Notes: generated by a model from the sequence alone, not told the origin. 64,000 nucleotides of DNA from Gonatopus flavifemur (GCA_018340375.1 JAFFJZ010000001.1:12914001-12978000); one strand, 5' to 3'; positions 46,942 to 58,078 are shown, numbered from the stretch's first letter. Translations and numbers: made by a program.

Positions 46942-47212
46942 CATCGAGAAAAAAGAAATTCGCGGTGACAGTGGAATTTGATTTTGCTGGATTCCTTTCT
47001 GGAGCAGCAAATTCTTTGCTCCAACAGCAAACTATTTGCTGTTACAGCAATCTCATTAGCTGCTACAGATAAACAAATCCTTGTCGTAGCTACCAAGATC
47101 GCTGTGGTAGCCAACTGATTGCTGTCAGAGCAGACAATTTTTTACTCCAGTAAAAAGAACCCAGCAACATTAGATTTCGCTGTCACAGCGAATTCCCCCC
47201 CCCCCTCCCGTG
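46942..47212. mobile_element. MITE with CACGGAG-type termini and CAGCAAA array (copy 2)
   Basis: The left end CATCGAGAAAAAAG and right end TCCCGTG are followed inward by AATTCGCGGTGACAG and CTGTCACAGCGAATT. Flanks are AA on both sides (46940-46941, 47213-47214). A C-run near 47195 interrupts the right arm. Same family as 44204-44559. Confidence 0.78.
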
Positions 47213-47214
47213 AA

Positions 47215-47671
47215 TGCGATTATACTTATAACATCCCATATAGAAATTTACCATTGGCGTTAGCATGGCGTAATGTGGATGAAGTATGGCCGGAGTTTGG
47301 CAATCAAGCATGGCGCGACACTGCAATGATCACATCGTTTTATGATTCATCAATGTGTTTTTCTCATAGAGCCCCATCATTGGTGCATACATGGCAATGA
47401 GATAGACCATCAGTGGTGAACAATAGAAAAATTTGTTCATCAATGTTGCGCCAATGATGAAACTATAAAGAATAATTAACCCGAAAATATATGAAAAGTA
47501 TGCGCATTTCACAATTTCCAATATATGTTATTTGGGATCATATTGGGAGCCCTCTGGTGTAACCTGTAACAAAGAACGATTAACTGTTCTTCCAGAGAAT
47601 GATTTTAGTCTTATATATTCGTTATATACATCTCTCCCTACTCGGGAGAAACACTTAGACAGCGATTTAGT
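47215..47671. other. Unassigned repeat-like stretch
   Basis: Words such as TTAGCATGGCG and GAGCCCCATCATTGG resemble the internal style of nearby elements, but no ends were found. Confidence 0.35.
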
Positions 47672-48063
47672 CATCAAAAGTTCAAATTAAGGAGCATGCC
47701 AATATTGAGCCATGCCATTACCAATGATCTGCGCTACATTGAAAACTAATTTTTATGCAGACAAGACCAAAGTTTGTGGCAATATTTAACCACGTTCCAA
47801 ATGATCCTCACTTCCAATAGAATCTATCGTTCGGTCAATGTTGGACCAAGGATGAGCCTAGCAAGCGCCAAGCCTGGCGAAATTGTGAATCAATGTCGGG
47901 CTGATAACCAAAATTTGTTGAACACCGATATCGGTGCAACATTATGATTGTTGATAATCAACATCGAATATTTATAGATTGCCAAGCCTTGGCTGTCAAC
48001 ATTGCGCCAAGCTATATTCTATTGGCAGCATATTCAAGGAACCTATAAGTTTTTATATGGGAT
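47672..48063 (-). repeat. Interspersed repeat, inverted partner of 38425-38800
   Basis: In reverse complement it matches the copy at 38.4 kb over most of its length (GCCAAGCCTTGGCTGTCAAC, CGATATCGG, AACCACGTTCCAAATGA). The two copies are about 9 kb apart in opposite orientation. Confidence 0.75.
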
Positions 48064-48197
48064 ATTATAATACGTATTAAAATTAATACAGATATTTTGA
48101 AATTTGTGGCGGAAATTTTCAACAGGGTATAGCTCAGTAGGCGTTTGAAAAGGGAATTTCAAACTCTTTTCTTCGCCTTCAAAGGGGGAAACCACAT

Positions 48198-48413
48198 CCC
48201 AGATAACATGTAGGCTTGTCATAACCCTGTCACACTTTTCATTCGATTGTTTCTGGCTTGTTGATGACAAACTTGTCAGTGTAAGGTTGCTAGAGCCCTG
48301 CTGCAAAGGTTTTGTAAGCTTGTACCCTTGTCGTGTGTCAACTAAGAGGCTTATATCAACCTTGTCGCAAGCTTGCCTGACAACATTGCAGCAAGGTTAA
48401 ATTGCTATCTGGG
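48198..48413. mobile_element. MITE with CCCAGATA termini
   Basis: CCCAGATAACA and TTGCTATCTGGG are flanked by AT on both sides (48196-48197, 48414-48415). The 216-bp interior repeats AAGCTTG / CTTGTCA-type words. A CCCAGATAGCA word also occurs at 1069 inside the first AAGATATC element. Confidence 0.75.
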
Positions 48414-48415
48414 AT

Positions 48416-50544
48416 TAAGAGGTTCAAAAAATCGACTTTTTTTTATTGCATGAATCGTTAGCTCAACTATCCAAGAATGTGCTGTCAAAGTTTCAAAACG
48501 AAATTTCTATTCGTTCAGATGTTATGAGCATAGAACCGAGCGCAATTTGATCTCGGCACACAGAGAAAAATAGCAGACTAATCCCTCGCGAGCTTTCGGC
48601 ACTACTGCAAGCGCAAAATGAAGCTTACGAAGAAGAAGAAGAAGGGTTGATGTATGGTGCTGGAATAGCTCCTGTTAACTCCCACAAATTCCTAGTTTCC
48701 GAGAATTTTTTTTTCAAACGCGTTTTTTTCAAAATGATTTTTTCACATCTGCGGGAGTCCTCACTAAAAAACTAATGAACCGATCATTATGAAATTTGGT
48801 AGCCTCATTCTTGATGAAATTAGGAAGAATGTGAACCAACTTTTGGGATGATATCATAATTTTAACGGTGTTCTTTGTTGCATAATTAGTGAAGAAAATG
48901 TGGTGAAAATTGAAAAAAATTTTTCCAACACCTGCCAAATTTTTAATTTCCATTATTTTCATCTGAATTGAGGTTCATATTCTTAGGAAACATGTTATTA
49001 AAGTAAAATAAAAACCCTCTTGATTTCAGATGAAAATTAGAACCGCTACATGTCCCGCAGTCGGAGAAAATCCGTTACCATATTTGCCGGACAACAGGGC
49101 ATAACTCTATCATTTTTCACCCAAATCATTTGAAAAAATTCACGAACCTTATTCAAAACATGAATAAAATGATGTCCAAATTTGATTGAATTCTAATTAA
49201 TCCTTCCCACCGAAAAAAATCATAAAAAATCAGTGAAAATGAGCCTTCCAATGTGGTTTCCCCCCTTAAAATGTCATTAATTGATCAGCGTTTGTAGGAT
49301 TTGTATGAAGATTGAAAAAATTTGCTGAAACTGAATATTGGAAGAATTCATAGAATATGGGAGGACTGACTGAAGAAAAGGGTGGTTTCGTCCAGAATGT
49401 GAGCCTTCGACGATACAACAATAGGTAACTAAGATGAAAGCGAGTTGATCAAATGTAAAGCATTCGATAAATAATAATCAATAAAAGCCGAACTGGCAGA
49501 CCACGGTTAATGTCCGACTGGCTAAGATGGCGTTGAGACAAGAATACATTTCACAATACTGGTGTATATATGTATATATATGTATACATATCTATATGTG
49601 CGCAACGACCGTTAAAGAGGAAGAAAAGGAAAAATATAAAAAGGAAGAGGAACCAGTCGTAGAGGTAAGGCGTAAGCTTCCAATTGGTGGATGGGCTGCT
49701 GGGCGGGAACGCACGGAGATCGACTTTTGCACGCGCACTTGGAAACATATAGATATATATGTATATATATGATATGCATGTGTATTTAGTATTTTCATAA
49801 TTTTGTTTTTATCTCATTTTCGAACGAGCGATATTCGAACATGTGCATGGAAATGATAAAAATAGATGCGAGGACATCACACGCACCTTTGGTCATGATC
49901 ATATAATTTTTTGAATATCCAACGTTACTGCACGCGCTTCGCGTGCGTCTCATGGGATAAATATTATTCTTTGTCATCGTAATGTTTATGTACCAGGGTC
50001 AACGAGTTTCGTCTCAAGAATCAGCAGACGTATCGTGAAATGTTGTACAACATTCTTACCTATTCTTAGAATAGTAATTTGGTTACTAGTGATTTTCTAA
50101 CCTTCGTGATTCAGCGGTTTCAACGCATGATTATGATCATACGAATCGATGATTCGATAGAAATTCTGATTTAGGCTTGGAATAACGAGGTTCTATCGTC
50201 AATTCGATGCGTTGCGTGATGTTGTGTTTTGGTTCATTTGGAAGTATATACGTGCAATGCGGTGTACAATACAGCCAATTCAATAAACAAACTAAAATAG
50301 ACGCTTCCTTGCGTGAAAGGAATGGAAAATTGGAAAAGAGAGGGATTGATTTTCTATGAGAGAGAGAAAATAGTCGTCAGAAGTTCCCTCATTATTGGAA
50401 AATTGAATATTGAGATGAGTGTTTTGTTGAAATCACAAAATATTTTTGGCTCAATGGTAGTCAATTTTGACTTGGACCATTTAATCTGATTATCATAATT
50501 ACATTTCCTGATTTTAAACCACAGATTTCAGATCTTTGTGACTA
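48416..50544. other. Mostly unassigned sequence
   Basis: No gene recognised. TATA/TGTATA simple-sequence patches lie at 49560-49600 and 49745-49790. The frames between them are short. Confidence 0.4.
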
Positions 50545-50841
50545 CACTGCCAGGAAAACGACCTGGGTAAAATATTCGTGGCGACGATAACTTGAAATCT
50601 GGTTCGATTCACCAGGAAGTGTGATTATGATGTCCAGAAAAAGTGGTTGAAGTCAAAATTAACTACATATTTTGATTATCACATCAAGAAAAGAATCTGG
50701 TTTTTCTAATTTGAAAAATGTAGTTAATTTTTGCTGCAACCACTCTTTCTGGACATCACAAATACATTTCCTGGTGAATCGAACCAGATTTCAAGTTATT
50801 GCCACCACGAATGTTTCAACCTGGTCGTTTTCTTGTCAGTG
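50545..50841. mobile_element. Foldback MITE with CACTG termini
   Basis: CACTGCCAGGAAAACGACC at the left faces GGTCGTTTTCTTGTCAGTG at the right, flanked by TA on both sides (50543-50544, 50842-50843). Arms of about 120 bp pair (CTTGAAATCTGGTTCGATTC, GATGTCCAGAAA.AGTGGTTG). CACTG tips are typical of CMC/EnSpm-type elements; assignment is inference. Confidence 0.87.
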
Positions 50842-51009
50842 TAGTCTTTGAGAATTCAGCCCAAAGACTAATTGAATTCTTCCAGAGTCTTATTTTCAAA
50901 ACTTTTCAACAGGAAGAGATGCATAAGACAATGGTCATCTTCAAGATATCTGGATGTTAACCGAGTAAAAAGATCAAAGCTACTTTTAATTTCTTGGAAC
51001 AGTTCTCAG

Positions 51010-51275
51010 ATAATCGCACTCCCTAAATTTCTTGGAGTGGAATTCCACTTTTGAAGAGTGAAATTCCACTTTATTAACCAACCAGAAGGAAACCTGTCCA
51101 ATTGGAGTGGAATTTCACTATTTCAAAGAGGTACATGACTCCTTATTGGAGCTATCTATCACTCTAGGTGGAGTGAACGAATTTTCCTGAATTTAGAATG
51201 CTCGACACAGAAGAGTGAAGAATTTCACCCCAAAAGAGTGATTATTCTCACTCATATAGAGTGGAATATTAAATA
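51010..51275. repeat. Degenerate GAGTG/CACTC array element
   Basis: Repeated GAGTGGAATTCCACTTT-like words match the family at 1953-2250. TTTCTTGGAGTGGAATT near the left edge resembles the inner terminal sequence of that element; the right end is decayed. Confidence 0.6.
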
Positions 51276-51454
51276 CAATTCTTTTTATTTTTGTATTCGT
51301 CATAACATCGCGATTGAAAAAGTTTGATCTCGGTATCCAGAGAATCATACTGAATGATCATAAAAAAAAATATTTTATATCACACTAGAACTGAACAACT
51401 TCATATGAAGCAATTAGGACTTTAGATCCACATTATTCCGAGTGATGGTATTTC
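51276..51454. other. Unassigned spacer
   Basis: Nothing recognised. Confidence 0.3.
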
Positions 51455-51545
51455 CGGTAGGGGTTGTTGGATTCGAACCTACGTCTGCTTGTTTTAACCT
51501 ACCTAACCTATACGCCCAACCTACCCGAGCTATGTCGAGATGTTA
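51455..51545 (-). repeat. tRNA-like sequence
   Basis: On the minus strand, ATAGCTCGGGTAGGTTGGG (A-box) precedes TAGGTTCGAATCC (B-box). The region between contains AGGTTAGGTAGGTT and cannot fold into a normal anticodon arm, so a tRNA-derived repeat is more likely than a gene. Confidence 0.5.
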
Positions 51546-52371
51546 GATTCACAGAACAAAATACTCCAGATACACAGTGTCTTATGATGACATGAACTTG
51601 TAAATTATTCCCCTATATTATTTTCAATGAAAAGGAGAAAATACTCCAAAGAACTGTGCAGAAATGTTATATTGTACGTGAAAGCAGAATTTTCATAAAT
51701 ATATATTCAAATTTGTGTATTTTGAGAGGGATTCAGAAATATGACAATATGTATCTTCGAAAATATATAATGGGAGAGATTTGAAGTTTTAGGCAAGACT
51801 GAACTTACCCGAAATATATGAAAACGTACAAAATGTTTATTTGTCTTCATTTGATTTTCTCATTTTTGTTGGCCCCTCTAAATGGTAGATTCTTTCAGAA
51901 AAAATAAGAAAACAAATGTAGAAATTTTTTACACCCAGAAAAAACCAAACAAATATTTTAAAACAGAAAGTATATTAATTTCACTTGTTAAAAAGATGAG
52001 AGATCAAATGAATTGTTATTGTCTAACTTGAGTACAAAACAAGGAAACATAAAATTGTTTCTGATGGATTGTCATATTTCATCCAATGTGGATCTGTATG
52101 TTTCAAAAAATTTCAATTGTAGTTTATATGTGCGGAATTGAAAAATCATAGGTAATGGATTTGATATCAAAATTATATCCTTTATTACTGGAATATCTTT
52201 ACAATATATCTAATCAGATTTTCAGTCGGTCGATTGATATTCCTAAAATATGTGACATGTAAATATGTGTACTGTAACTATCGTACCCATTTAAAAATAA
52301 AAACATCTTTTTTGTTTTAATATTGTAGCATAGCAAGTAAGACAATATATGCACATGTTTCATAAGAGAAA
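51546..52371. other. Unassigned AT-rich stretch
   Basis: No gene or repeat boundary recognised. Confidence 0.35.
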
Positions 52372-52374
52372 TCC

Positions 52375-52614
52375 CAATCAAACAAACAGACATCTTTTAG
52401 ATATTCAAAAGATATCTCGCAATTTTGAAAGATGTCTTGCAAGAAGGTCTCGAAGATGTCTTTTAGAAATCTAAAAGATGTCTTACGCGACTGATTTCGA
52501 CAAGTTTAAGACATCTCAAAAACGTCTTGCGGAAGATATGCTTTAGACGTATTCAATCAAGCCTTAAAAATGTCTTGAAGAATTCATAAAAATATCTTGG
52601 AAAAATCTTGAATC
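52375..52614. repeat. AAGATATC-type array with a preserved left end
   Basis: Begins CCCAATCAAACAAACAGACA, resembling the CCCAACAAAC termini of the family. Continues with AGATATCTCGCAATTTTGAA and AGATGTCTTTTAGAAATCT words. The right end is not found; it abuts the tRNA-like-containing repeat. Confidence 0.6.
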
Positions 52615-52920
52615 GTGCATAAAAAAAATTCTCCCCTCTTCTTCTTCTTCCTTCTTTCTTTTCTTTTGATCCCTCCTCTCAGTCCTACAAATTTCACTTT
52701 ATTTCGGATTTTTGGGGTTGCGGGATTCGAACCCGGACATTTCACGACGTACCCACGCTTCGATGACCTGAGCCATACGGACAATTTGATGACGATGCTC
52801 ATAATTGTCAATATGACATAGTGAGGTATAATGTCAGCGGTGTACATTTTCAGAGTAAAAGTGATCTTTTGAATAAGGTGTTCTCTTAGGGTACAAATAT
52901 AAGATAAGTTGACTGTGCTT
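52615..52920 (-). repeat. tRNA-like-containing interspersed repeat, copy A (uninterrupted)
   Basis: On the minus strand, TATGGCTCAGGTCA (A-box) and CCGGGTTCGAATCCC (B-box, from about 52735 leftwards) are spaced as in a tRNA. They are followed by CCGAAATAAAGTGAAATTT and a purine-rich tail of AAG units. Copy B is at 33724-36040. The intact site here shows where the mariner inserted in copy B. Confidence 0.72.
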
Positions 52921-52983
52921 AAAACTTGAACAGCTTAATGAATTTGGTGAAATATATTGAAGTACATGATCCAGTGATCGTTA

Positions 52984-53090
52984 CCCTAGTAACACACAAT
53001 CTTCGTCAAACGTTCTGAGAATGTTTGCAGGACGTTTAAATATTCTAGGAACGTTCGGAAAATATTTTACGCACATTGATGTTACTTGGG
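52984..53090. mobile_element. Short MITE with CCCTAGTAACA / TGTTACTTGGG ends
   Basis: An imperfect 11-bp inverted pair bounds 107 bp, with TTA immediately outside on both sides. The interior has AACGTTCTGAGAATGTT- and GAACGTTC-type palindromic words. Confidence 0.55.
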
Positions 53091-53439
53091 TTAGTGCCTG
53101 ATAAATATCATAGATACCTTTAAATTATTTTTTCCTCACTGTTATTGAAAAACAACTTATTAGTAAATGTGAATGAGAACTTGATAAAATCACCGTACAC
53201 GAAGGCCGTATATAAAATTCAGCGTAAAAAGTTCGATAATTCGCAAAATATTGTGACTCGGGGATTCGTTAGTTTCAGTGCTAGCACTGCAAAGTTACAA
53301 AATCGTACTTTTCACAGAATTTGTTGGTATTCACATGGATTATTCAAGCTTTTAATTTATGAACGAATTCACCTTCTTTGCAATTTGATTGTAAACAAAG
53401 ACATTTGAATTGTTATCCATATGCACTCATAACCTCAAA
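53091..53439. other. Unassigned stretch
   Basis: Contains an 87-codon frame at 53145-53408 with no recognised domain. Confidence 0.35.
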
Positions 53440-53696
53440 ACTGCTGATCTTAGAGATACATTTGGCAAAACATCTTAAACATATCTTTTGGAAGACATCT
53501 TCAAGACATCGAAAAGATGTCCTTTAGATATCTTTTCGATATGCCTTCAAGATGTCTTTCAAAAGATAGCTTCAAGATGTCTTTTTGATATGTCTTGTAG
53601 ATGTCTTTCAAAAGATATCTTCAAGATGTCTTTTTGATATGTCTTGTAGATGTCTTTCAAAAGATATCTTCAAGATATCTTGAAGATGTTCATGTT
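53440..53696. repeat. AAGATATC-type array with a preserved right end
   Basis: Has nearly identical tandem units of about 56 bp around 53555-53675, containing GATATGTCTTGTAGATG and CAAAAGATATCTTCAAGAT, and ends CATGTTTATTGGG. Left end missing. Confidence 0.65.
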
Positions 53697-53822
53697 TATT
53701 GGGGTGAGATTGGATATTACATTGGAAAATTAAAAGTAATTCGTACAATCCCGCATTGCAAAATTTGAATGTCATGGCATTCTAATGAATAAATATGAAA
53801 TTTTGATCTGCGAATTGGAGAA
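53697..53822. other. Unassigned spacer
   Basis: Nothing recognised. Confidence 0.3.
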
Positions 53823-53824
53823 TA

Positions 53825-55115
53825 CAGGTGGGGTGAAAAGTTCCTGCGCTCACCAAGAGATAGCACTGCTAGCTCAAAACTTTTTTTTTCTCAAGTTGGT
53901 ATATCTGTCCTGAGAACACATGTAAAGTTACAAGTCATTCTGTCAATTCATTCTTTGTTTACAAGCTATTTGAAGCTGACGTGTCATTGATTTTTCTTAA
54001 TATGGAAAAAATTGAATATCGTGCAGTCATTAGATTCTTTGTTTTGAAGAGTTTAAAAGCAAAGGAAATTTATGAATAATTGTTAGAAGTGTATAAGGAG
54101 TCCTCACCTTCAAAACGCACCGTTGAATTTTGGGCTGGTGAATTTAAACGTGGTCGTACTAGCCTTGAAGACGATCCACGCGAAGGACGACCAAAAACTG
54201 CAACCACAGCAGAAATCATTGAGCATGTACATAATATGGTTAGTGAAGATCCAAGTTTGACTAAGCGTGAAATTGCTAATGCCATAGGCATCTCAGACGA
54301 ACGAGTACTCCATATTTTACATGAAGAATTACGTATGAAAAAACTGTTTGGAAAGTTAGTGCCGCACACGTTGTCAATTCAACAAAAACTGGATCGAAAA
54401 CAAATTTCTCAGCGTAATTTGGAGCGTTTTAAGCAGAATAAAACCGACTTCTTGCGTCGTTTTATAACTATGGATGAGACTTGGATCTACCACCATGATC
54501 CTAAATTGAAACAAGAACGTTTACAGTGGACTGAAGCTGGTTGTTCAGCTCCAAAGCAGGTGAAGTCACAACGATCAGCAAAGAAGGTTATGGCATCAGT
54601 TTTTTGGGATGCAAAAGGAATTTTGTTCATTGATTATCTTCAGAAAGGTAAAACAATCAACTCCGAATATTACTGCAGCCGTTTGGATCAGCTGGATGAA
54701 AAAATTCGTGAGAAAAGACCTGGTTTAAAGAAGAAAAAAATCATTTTTCATCAAGATAATGCACCTGCTCACAAAAGTGTTTTGACGATGGCTAAATTCA
54801 AAGAACTCAAGTACGATTTGCTTGAACATCCACCGTATTCGCCAGATTTGGCTCCTAGCGACTACTATCTCTTCAGAAATCTCAAACAATTCCTTCGTGG
54901 AAAGCATTTTTCGTCGAATGAAGAGGCCATAGCAGCCGTAGACGGTTATTTTGCAGAGCTTCCGGAAAACCATTATAAGGATGGGATAAAATTATTGGAA
55001 GATCATTGGAACAAGTGTATTGAGCTTCTAGGAGATTATATTGAATAAAAAAATATATTTCGTAACAAAAACAGTATTTTTTCATTTCGAGCGCAGAAAC
55101 TTTTCAACCAACCTG
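53825..55115 (+). mobile_element. Complete-length mariner element (irritans-like)
   Basis: The inverted ends CAGGTGGGGTGAAAAGTTCC and the complement of CAGGTTGGTTGAAAAGTTTC are about 27 bp with three mismatches. TA lies on both sides (53823-53824, 55116-55117). At 1291 bp it has the size of an undamaged mariner. CAGGTTGG tips and the YSPDLAPSD signature fit the irritans subfamily; that is inference from motif memory. Confidence 0.95.
54002..55048 (+). pseudogene. Mariner DD34D transposase with a single in-frame stop
   Basis: From the ATG at 54002 (MEKIEYRAVIRFF) a 348-codon frame runs to 55048, broken only by TAA at 54077-54079 (codon 26). A downstream-only reading begins at 54080. The N-terminal helix-turn-helix DNA-binding half (KRTVEFWAGEFKRG, GRPKT, ISDERVLHILH) is followed by KLVPHTL (WVPHEL-like). 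The catalytic DDE part follows: Asp in MDETWIYHHDP, Asp in FHQDNAPAH and Asp in PPYSPDLAPSDYYLF, with 34 residues between the last two. The C-terminus is intact. AATAAA overlaps the stop codon. By family it is a cut-and-paste transposase; without readthrough or an internal start it would lack its N-terminus. Confidence 0.95.
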
Positions 55116-55117
55116 TA

Positions 55118-55284
55118 GAGTATAGTAGCAAATATTATTGTACTTACGTGAGGGAGAGAATTCATTTGAACGTGATGGTAAACATACAGCGCGTCCGTGG
55201 TTTGTTGATACACGTTACAGTTTACACATAACACGCGATAATTTGAGCGATATGAAATCACTCTACAAAGAGCAATTTCTCAAT
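55118..55284. other. Unassigned spacer
   Basis: Nothing recognised. Confidence 0.3.
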
Positions 55285-55460
55285 ACAGTGAGGAGTGAAA
55301 AAAAAATTCGCTCTCAAGTTTGGAGTGATATTTTTCACTCTTGTTCATTAGGTGAAAATCTTCACTCGGTTCGAGTGAATATATGACTCTTGAGGAGTGA
55401 AATGGTACTTCGTTCTAAATTATGAGTCGAAATTCCACTCCAAGGAATTAGAATATTCTT
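55285..55460. repeat. Degenerate GAGTG/CACTC array element
   Basis: GAGTGATATTTTTCACTC, GGTTCGAGTGAA and CCACTCCAAGGAATT recur. The last word equals the inner right end of the 1953-2250 element; the left end is decayed. Confidence 0.6.
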
Positions 55461-56414
55461 ATAATCTTGGCAATATGGTAAAGATATGAGAATCTCCTTC
55501 GAACAATTTTCTGAATAATCTTCACTTATATCAATTCAGAGTTTATCAGATCAGGTTTTCATTCGAATCAAGTGTGCTCTGACAAATTTTCACAGAGGGA
55601 GTAGTAAGAACGATAGGACCCATGTTGGCATCATCATTCATTGAGACTGTATTGAGTCCAGACCCCATGGTGAGAATAGGAAATGTACGTTTGGGATGCA
55701 ACTAATGATAGGTCATTACGCTCAACAGCTGGTTCTTGTATACGTTAGATACAGCTATGAGGATTTCAACTATTAAAAATAAAAATGGTTTGTTGATGAA
55801 AGATATAACCGCGAGTTGAGAAATTTGAGTTGCCAGTGCTGTGAATACATAACGTATTCATCGAAACGAATTCGGATCCATAACAATGTTTGATAAGATT
55901 CAATTCTTCTCAGTAACAAATGCTAGTAAAATATGGTCCAGAGAAAGCGAAGGCGATTATGAATTCGTTTAAGGGGAGGTTCTCATCAAGCAAATTTCCA
56001 AATAAGGTGATTCCCTCGAATTTTTTTTCTTGAGAAGGAAGTAAATTAAGAACTCAAGTTATTTGAAACTCATTTAATGGGTCTTAGAGTACATGAAAAG
56101 AATTTCCTCGAGTTGAAGGGTTCGTATCCCGAAACTTTGAAGGCGTTTTTCTCGAAACCATGTTTTTCAAGTTTGGCTCCACGATATTTCAAAAACTACT
56201 GAACGGATCATTTTTTTTTGTATTTTAAAGCTCATTGAATTTATTGTAGGATGAGCCTTAATGGAGATGACATTTGCCTTTTTCTTTTTTTATAGCACTT
56301 TAAAGAGCGAAAAAACGGGGAAAAAAGGTTCCCAAAAGTTTGCATGTCTGTCATTTGTTTAATTTTGGACTTCTCATTGGTTTTATTGGTACAACTTCCA
56401 ACAAATATAATGTA
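55461..56414. other. Unassigned stretch
   Basis: No gene recognised. Confidence 0.35.
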
Positions 56415-56678
56415 TTTCACACAACGAAAAAAATAATTTATTTGACCGAATGAACTGAAGTTAGTTGTGAAAATTAGTTCCGAGTGATAGAAGAATAGAA
56501 GCCGGTAATAAAAGCTGTAGTAAACGCAACTTGAAATTAGTAACAGCAACTAAAGTCAGAGAAATCAAATTTGAATTTATTCGAGCCAACGCCCGTTTTA
56601 GTTCTCCAAATATCAACAACTGTATTTGGTTGCTGGAACTAATTTGGAGTAAGGGTAACTAATTATTTTCTTTGGTTT
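56415..56678 (-). mobile_element. MITE related to 1317-1554, opposite orientation
   Basis: ACGAAAAAAATAATTTATTT at the left and AACTAATTATTTTCTTTGGT at the right face each other. The interior matches the reverse complement of 1317-1554 and of the flanks of 59756-60411. It carries the unoccupied TAATAAAAGCTGTAG site corresponding to the insertion at 59756. Confidence 0.75.
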
Positions 56679-57394
56679 AAAATTTTTTGAATTTTTGATC
56701 TCTGATAATTTTTGTAAGTGCTATAGTGGCGCCTGATTGATCACTGTTTTTTGAGGTGGTTATGTTTCCCCACGTATCAACAATTCCCATGGCATTATTT
56801 TTTTTACTGTAAAAAGTTTTTTTATGTACTTAAAGACTCATTCAACCAGTGTGAAAACCCCCGAGTTCTTTATCTACTTCCTTCCATGAAAAAAAAAATT
56901 CGAGAAAATCACCTTATTTTGGGGTTGCTCGATGAGAACTTCCCCTTAAAGAAACAATCTAAACTTTGAGAAAAAATCCCTTCAGAAAATTCAGAAAATC
57001 CACCCAAAACGAAGTCATTTGGGAATGAGAGGGAAAATCCCTCTTGATCAGAAGGATATTTCACTTTATTTTGCTCCTTCAATTGAGAATATGCCTCTAC
57101 GATTGAGAGTATTTAAAACAAATGAAAATTCTTTCATCACAAAGATTAAACATATCATATAGAGGGGAATACTTCTGATATCAATTATCAGAGGAAAAGT
57201 TGCATCGAAAGTCACTTTGTTCTGAGTTTTCAGATAAATTTTACTGAATTTTAAGACACTCCAACTAAATTCCGAAGTTTATTTTGAAAATTCAGTTATG
57301 TTTCTTAAAACTCAGCAAAATTCATCTGAAAATCCAGAAAAAAGTGGTTGTAGAAAAATTACAGTCACATTTTCTGGATTTCCATGAATTCTTT
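56679..57394. other. Unassigned stretch
   Basis: No gene recognised; A-rich with TTTTTTT patches. Confidence 0.35.
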
Positions 57395-57905
57395 TACAGT
57401 GCACTGTTGAGAAAAACTGGAATTTTCCGGTACCCAGAAACAGAAAAATTTCTGTTCATTTCGAATTTTCAGTTGACATTGTAAAAAATATCCTTCGTAA
57501 ATTACCCATATCTGATGAACAACTAATCCATATATGAATTGGAAAATCAGAATTTTCTGTGAAAGCACTACATTCAGTGTAAAAGGAATAAATTTTTATT
57601 GTAAAATTCTTATACTCAACGTCAAATAAATTTCTTTTTGGAAAAGTCTCACGCTCAGTGTAGGAATATTACACAGGTTTGTAAATTGCTCACATTCAAT
57701 GTCTCAATGAGCATGAGACTTTTCCAAAAAGAAATTCATTTCTTCCACACTGAATGTAGTGCTTTCACAGAAAATTCTGATTTCCCAATTCATATATGGA
57801 TTAGCTGTTCATCAGATATGGGTAATTTACAAAGGATATCTTTTACAGTGTACGTACAAGAAAATTCCTGTGGTACCGGAGTTTTTCCGTATTTTACATG
57901 AAATC
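57395..57905. repeat. Large imperfect hairpin (foldback element)
   Basis: The arm at about 57478-57662 pairs with about 57705-57853: AATTACCCATATCTGATGAAC, ATCAGAATTTTCTGTGAAAG and TTTCTTTTTGGAAAAGTCTC all have facing complements. Outside this, GGAATTTTCCGGTACC and GGTACCGGAG.TTTTTCC extend the pairing. TTTTACAGTGTA at 57843 is a typical MITE end. The other terminus is uncertain. Confidence 0.75.
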
Positions 57906-58078
57906 TCATGTTTTTCACTTCAATTTCACAGTATAGATACAAAAATTTTCTCATATGTGTAATGGAATTTCCATGATTTGAATGTAATTTTTGAGTACAA
58001 ATGCACAGGTTAATTGCTTTCAGTACGGTACTGGAAGTTTTCCGAAATGTTTTTTACAGTGTGTGACGATTTTGTGAA
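57906..58078. other. Unassigned spacer
   Basis: Contains TTTTTTACAGTGTG near 58049, an isolated MITE-type end. Confidence 0.3.

Noticed and set aside
52680..52790. Functional tRNA on the minus strand
   Set aside because: The boxes are good, but the sequence is embedded in a repeat with a second copy and lacks clean stem pairing.
30015..53696. CRISPR-like arrays of regularly spaced palindromic words (AAGATATC type)
   Set aside because: Spacing and unit length are irregular, words occur in both orientations, and the context is eukaryotic repeats.
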